From assembly GCF_039852015.1 (NCBI RefSeq), contig NZ_CP156627.1:1116001-1180000 (forward strand): a DNA stretch of 64,000 nucleotides, in the 5' to 3' direction. Below the pieces are notes generated by a model. It worked only from the letters and a program-made list of their open reading frames with translations. It was not told the DNA's origin and did no database searches. The stretch comes from Robbsia sp. KACC 23696 (GTDB taxonomy: Bacteria; Pseudomonadota; Gammaproteobacteria; Burkholderiales; Burkholderiaceae). Made by a program: the position numbers and the translations under genes. This document shows, in pieces, positions 60,019 through 64,000 of the stretch (the stretch's first letter is position 1; each line of letters opens with the position of its first letter).

Positions 60019-61464
60019 ATGCTGTCACATTTTGTGCCGTCATCCGGCATTGTCATTGCAATGCTCGTCGTTTGTTTTTTCATGGTGCTCGCATTCGAAG
60101 CAACGAACGGTTTTCATGATGCATCGAATGCCGTCGCAACCGTGATTTATACGAATTCCCTGAAGCCGACGCAGGCGGTCGTGTGGTCCGGCATCTGTAA
60201 TTTCGTCGGCGTCCTGTTGGGCGGCATCGCGGTAGCGTATGCGCTTGTCGAAATCCTGCCGCCAGATGTGCTGACGCCACCCAATGGCGCGCCTGCCGTG
60301 CCCATGCTTGTGGCGATATTCGCATCGGCCTTGTTCTGGAATATCCTGACCTGGGCCTTTGGCGTGCCCAACAGCAGCTCGCACTGCATCATCGGCTCGT
60401 TGATCGGGGTTGCGGCGGCGGACGCGCTGTTGCAGTCGCGCAGCCTCACGCAAGGCGTCGATTGGAAGCAGATCGTGACGGTGTTGAAAGGCCTCGCCGT
60501 GTCGCCGATCCTTGGCTTCATCGCCGCCGGCATCCTCTACGGCTTGCTCCGAATCCTGCTGCGAGGACGCGGGCATCTATTCGTGCCGCCCGAGCCGAAT
60601 CAGCCGCCGGTGTGGTGGATGCGCGCGCTGCTGATTCTGACATGCACCTCGGTCAGTTTCTCGCACGGCACCAACGATGGCCAAAAAAGCATCGGCTTGA
60701 TCATGCTGACGATCATCGGCATCCTGCCGGCGACCTATGCGCTGAACCCCGCAGCCGATACGCAATTGCGCGGATTGAGCGAATATGCCGCCCGCGCCGC
60801 CCCGCTGATCGCGCGCCATGGCGACGACATCAAGGCCGAGGCCCTCGTATCGGCGCGCCGATTACAGGCGTCCGCCGACATGCTGGCGCAGCAAGCGCAG
60901 GCATTGACCGCGCAACGCGCGGGGCAGGCCAGCGCGCCCAGCGGCAACGATGTCCCGCTTTCCGCCACCCGTGCGCAGCTCCGCGGCGATGTCTATCAGA
61001 TCGTCTCGGAAATGAAGCATGTCGCCGGTTCCAGCGACGCGTCGCCGGCCGAACGCCAACAAGCGGACGCGATCCGCAAGGCGATGCGTGAGCCGGTCGA
61101 ATACGCGCCGCTCTGGGTGCGCCTTCTCAGTGCGTTGTGCCTGGGTGTCGGGACGATGTTCGGCTATCAGCGCGTGGTGCGCACGCTCGGCGAACGGCTT
61201 GGCAAGCAGCATATGACGCCCGGACAGGGCGCCAGCGCGGAGCTGGTAGGGTCCGTGCTGATCGGTACGGCCGGCTTTACCGGCCTGCCGGTCAGTACGA
61301 CCCACATCGTCACGTCGGGGATTGCGGGCACCATGGCGGCGGGCGGCCAGGGCTTGCAGCCCGGCATGCTGATTCGGATCGGCTTGACATGGATCGTCAC
61401 GCTGCCGGTGACGATGCTGATCTCCGGCGCGCTGTTCTACGTCCTCGACAATCCGGCGTGGTAA
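60019..61464 (+). CDS. pitA: PiT family inorganic phosphate transporter
   Basis: 481 aa from M-L-S-H-F; an in-frame ATG at 59956 adds 21 polar residues. PiT signatures: N-G-F-H-D-A-S-N-A-V-A-T in the N-half and F-S-H-G-T-N-D-G-Q-K-S-I-G in the second half, with G-V-P-N-S-S-S-H-C. A ~110-residue cytoplasmic loop separates the halves. It imports phosphate with protons and, in E. coli, metal-phosphate. It converges on ppc. Confidence 0.9.
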   Translation: MLSHFVPSSGIVIAMLVVCFFMVLAFEATNGFHDASNAVATVIYTNSLKPTQAVVWSGICNFVGVLLGGIAVAYALVEILPPDVLTPPNGAPAVPMLVAIFASALFWNILTWAFGVPNSSSHCIIGSLIGVAAADALLQSRSLTQGVDWKQIVTVLKGLAVSPILGFIAAGILYGLLRILLRGRGHLFVPPEPNQPPVWWMRALLILTCTSVSFSHGTNDGQKSIGLIMLTIIGILPATYALNPAADTQLRGLSEYAARAAPLIARHGDDIKAEALVSARRLQASADMLAQQAQALTAQRAGQASAPSGNDVPLSATRAQLRGDVYQIVSEMKHVAGSSDASPAERQQADAIRKAMREPVEYAPLWVRLLSALCLGVGTMFGYQRVVRTLGERLGKQHMTPGQGASAELVGSVLIGTAGFTGLPVSTTHIVTSGIAGTMAAGGQGLQPGMLIRIGLTWIVTLPVTMLISGALFYVLDNPAW

Positions 61465-61498
61465 ATCGCGATTGCAGACGATGGTGCCGTCTGTCCGC

Positions 61499-64000
61499 TT
61501 AGCCGGTATTCCGCAAACCGGACGCGACGCCATTGATGCATAGCTTGATCCCGCTGCGCAATTTCGCACTCGCTTCGCCGCTGCGACTGCGGTGCAGTAG
61601 CTCGACCTGCAGATGGTTCAGCGGATCCAGATAGGGAAAGCGGTTGCGGATCGAGCGCGCAAGCAGTGGATTGTCGGCAAGTCGTTCTGTCTGGCCAGTG
61701 ATGCTGCGCAAGACGTCGACGGTGGTTTGCCATTCGCGTTGGATCTCGCTGAAGATCGCATCGCGCAATGCGGGATCCGGCACCAGTCCCGCGTAACGCG
61801 AGGCCAGTGGCAGGTCGGTTTTCGCTAGCACCATATCCATGTTCGACAGCAGGGTCGTGAAGAAGGGCCATTGCCGATACATCTGCTGGAGCGCGGTGAG
61901 TCGATCGACGGCGCCATCCGCCGCGGCATGATCGTCCGCGTCGCACTGCGCCAACCATGCCGCGACGGCGCTGCCGAAGCCATACCAACCCGGCAACAAC
62001 AAACGGCACTGGCCCCACGAGAAGCCCCACGGTATCGCGCGGAGCTGCGATAAGGAGCGCGTTGCGGGATTCTGCAGCGCGCGCGATGCCGGCCGACTGC
62101 CGAGGTTCAGGTCGGCGATCTCCGCGATCGGGGTCGCGGCGAAAAAATAATCGACGAAACCCGGCGTGTCGTAGACCAGCGCACGATACGCCTTGCGCGC
62201 CGCGGCCGATAGTTGATCCATGATCCGCCCATAGTGTGCAAGCCGGGCTTCGTTCGCATCGGCATCCGCGTCGGTATCGGCATTGGTATCAGCGTCGGTC
62301 TGCGGGCTGCCTGCGCTGAGCAAGGTGGCTTCCCACGTTGCCGCGACCAAGGCCTCCAGATTTCGTCGTCCGATGGTCGGATTGCCAAACTTCGCGGCGA
62401 TCTGTTCGCCCTGCTCGGTAAGCCGTATCTGCCCCTGCACGGTGCCTGCCGGTTGCGACAGGATGGCTTGATAGGTCGGACCGCCGCCGCGCCCGACGGT
62501 GCCCCCGCGCCCATGAAACAAGCGCAATTGCACATTGCGCGACGCGAACACCGTGACGAGCGCCTGTTCGGCCCGATACAGCGCCCAGTTCGATGTCAGG
62601 AAGCCGCCGTCCTTGTTGCTGTCGGAATACCCGAGCATCACCTCCTGTTCGCGCCCCCGGGCTTGCATGCGCGCCTGCGTCTGCGGCAGGTCGAGCCAGG
62701 CGGACATGATGGCCGGCGCATTCTCCAGGTCTTCGATGGTCTCGAACAAGGGGATCACCATGATGCCGGCACCGTCGCCCTCGGCGAGCAAGCCGGTTTC
62801 CTTCTGCAGCAGCAGGACTTCCAGCAGGTCGCTGACCGTTTCCGTGTGCGAGACGATGTAGTGCGGCACGGTTTCCGCGCCGAATTGCCGTCGCATCCGC
62901 GCGGCCTGTTCGAATATTGCAAGCTCGCCTTCCGCAAGATCGCTATATCTCGCGTAGCGGCTGCGTAAAGGACGTGCATGGGCCAGTTCCTGCGTCAGCC
63001 AGTCGACACGCGCCGCTTCGTCGCGTTGCGTGTAATCTGCCTCACCGGCAAGCGCGCAGAGTTCGGCGATGACTTTTTCATGGACATCCGAGCTTTGACG
63101 CAGGTCCAGACTCGCGAGATGAAAGCCGAAGATCGCAACGGCCTGCCGCAACGGTGTCAGACGCAAGGCCGCCAGCGCACCGCCGTGGTGGGCGTGCAGC
63201 GACGCCTCGACGGTGGCGAGGTCTTCGGCGAATGCGACAGCATCGTCATAGGGCGGCGCGCTGGCGGGCGCGTTCGCGGGGAGCGCGGGGCGGTTCGGCA
63301 GATCGACCTCGCGTTGCGAGGCCGTGGCCCGGAGCCGCAAGGCGATGCCGCTGAGCGCGCGGCGATAGGGTTCGTCTTCTCGATGCGTCGAGGGCGTGAT
63401 CCAGGCATCCGACAGCATGGCCAGCGCGTCCAACGCCGACGTCACCGATACCAGCGTGGTCGACAGCGACAGTTCGGCGCGCAATGCGGCGATCTGATCG
63501 AGGTAGAAGGTGAACGCGACACGCGCCTGCCTGCGGACGGCGATCGTCAGCGTCTGCGCATTGACATTGGGGTTGCCGTCCCGATCGCCGCCGATCCAGC
63601 TGCCCATGCGCAGGAAGGGCGGCAGCGGCCCGGTGGCTTGCAAGGCATCGGCGAGATCGCCATACAAGGCCGGCAATTGTTCGAGAAAGGTCGTGCCGTA
63701 GTAGGAGAGCGCATTCGTGATTTCGTCCTCGACGCTCAGTTGCGCCGGGCGCAGCATTCGGGTCTGCCACAGCGTCGTGATCTGCGCCCGAAGCTGCGCA
63801 TCCGATGCCAGCCGTTCGCGCGGGCTCTGGGGCGTATCGCGCTGGGCCAGCAGCGTGGCAATCGCGTTTTGCGCGTCGAGAATGCTCTTGCGCTGGACTT
63901 CGGTGGGGTGCGCAGTCAAAACAGGCACGATCAACATATCGCCGAGTGCGGCGTGCAGCGCGGCGTCGGAGATGCCGGCATCGCGCAGGCGCGCCAGGGC
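61499..64000 (-). CDS. ppc: Phosphoenolpyruvate carboxylase, 5' end outside window
   Basis: About 833 residues of a ~900-970-aa enzyme are visible; the frame continues past base 64000. Signatures: [31 protein letters not shown], and the C-terminal G-L-R-N-T-G. It forms oxaloacetate from PEP and bicarbonate. An Asp/Ala/Thr-rich insertion (codons at 62252-62302) occurs in the C-terminal half. It converges on pitA with a 34-base gap. Confidence 0.94.
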   Translation of the reverse strand, partial: ALARLRDAGISDAALHAALGDMLIVPVLTAHPTEVQRKSILDAQNAIATLLAQRDTPQSPRERLASDAQLRAQITTLWQTRMLRPAQLSVEDEITNALSYYGTTFLEQLPALYGDLADALQATGPLPPFLRMGSWIGGDRDGNPNVNAQTLTIAVRRQARVAFTFYLDQIAALRAELSLSTTLVSVTSALDALAMLSDAWITPSTHREDEPYRRALSGIALRLRATASQREVDLPNRPALPANAPASAPPYDDAVAFAEDLATVEASLHAHHGGALAALRLTPLRQAVAIFGFHLASLDLRQSSDVHEKVIAELCALAGEADYTQRDEAARVDWLTQELAHARPLRSRYARYSDLAEGELAIFEQAARMRRQFGAETVPHYIVSHTETVSDLLEVLLLQKETGLLAEGDGAGIMVIPLFETIEDLENAPAIMSAWLDLPQTQARMQARGREQEVMLGYSDSNKDGGFLTSNWALYRAEQALVTVFASRNVQLRLFHGRGGTVGRGGGPTYQAILSQPAGTVQGQIRLTEQGEQIAAKFGNPTIGRRNLEALVAATWEATLLSAGSPQTDADTNADTDADADANEARLAHYGRIMDQLSAAARKAYRALVYDTPGFVDYFFAATPIAEIADLNLGSRPASRALQNPATRSLSQLRAIPWGFSWGQCRLLLPGWYGFGSAVAAWLAQCDADDHAAADGAVDRLTALQQMYRQWPFFTTLLSNMDMVLAKTDLPLASRYAGLVPDPALRDAIFSEIQREWQTTVDVLRSITGQTERLADNPLLARSIRNRFPYLDPLNHLQVELLHRSRSGEASAKLRSGIKLCINGVASGLRNTG

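Noticed and set aside
1-64000. tRNA, rRNA or CRISPR arrays
   Set aside because: No clover-leaf sequences, rRNA blocks or regularly spaced direct repeats were recognised.

Overview
The window is dense, high-GC proteobacterial DNA. Short intergenic gaps, ATGA-type overlaps, many LysR/AraC/TetR regulators and paired ABC-transporter operons point to a Burkholderiales member, probably Burkholderiaceae (Burkholderia/Paraburkholderia/Robbsia-like). The genus is inferred from gene content only. No rRNA, tRNA or CRISPR array was seen. Both window ends cut a gene: a CoA-transferase at base 1 and phosphoenolpyruvate carboxylase at base 64000.

Layout. 1-4.3 kb: minus-strand oxalate-catabolism operon (frc, oxc, second class III CoA-transferase) whose promoter carries an FNR/ANR-like box in class II position. 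4.5-9.6 kb: RidA, MgtC-like, YbhB-like, AraC, DUF2000, a PuuE-like polysaccharide deacetylase and a winged-helix regulator. 10-19.5 kb: a peptide-scavenging operon with an RpiR regulator, isoaspartyl peptidase, a GsiABCD-type ABC importer, a DmpA-type peptidase and an M55 D-aminopeptidase. 19.5-30.9 kb: MipA/OmpV porin-like protein, Bcr/CflA-type MFS pump, a large membrane HD-GYP protein, a Tat-exported metallo-hydrolase, an ABM-domain membrane protein, a decayed repeat patch, a divergent TetR/SDR pair and a divergent SRPBCC/LysR pair. 31-37.7 kb: an OsmC-YcaO fusion facing a minus-strand hydrolase-leuC-leuD operon, then a LysR gene. 38-45.5 kb: a four-gene ABC importer with a uronate-dehydrogenase-like enzyme, then a zinc alcohol dehydrogenase divergent from a LysR gene. 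45.8-52.1 kb: a cyclic-peptide-type ABC exporter with MAPEG protein, a degenerate receiver protein, a lipoprotein phosphoesterase and a di-haem peroxidase.

52.1-54.5 kb is the clearest accessory patch. It holds IS3-family remnants, a hairpin-rich leader resembling a P4-satellite immunity RNA, a small unknown gene, a RelE-like toxin gene broken by a frameshift and a lost start codon but with an intact antitoxin-like partner, and another small DNA-binding protein. It abuts a sulfonate/taurine operon (binding protein, permease, ATPase, serine O-acetyltransferase, TauD-like dioxygenase; 54.6-59.7 kb). The window closes with a PiT phosphate transporter converging on ppc.

Several operons carry plausible palindromic operators or hairpins next to their starts; these are listed separately. 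I did not find a clearly new multi-gene system. The observations most worth a second look are the FNR-like oxalate promoter, the structured RNA leader in the accessory patch, the decayed toxin beside its intact antitoxin, and the palindromes in front of the RpiR and ABC operons.
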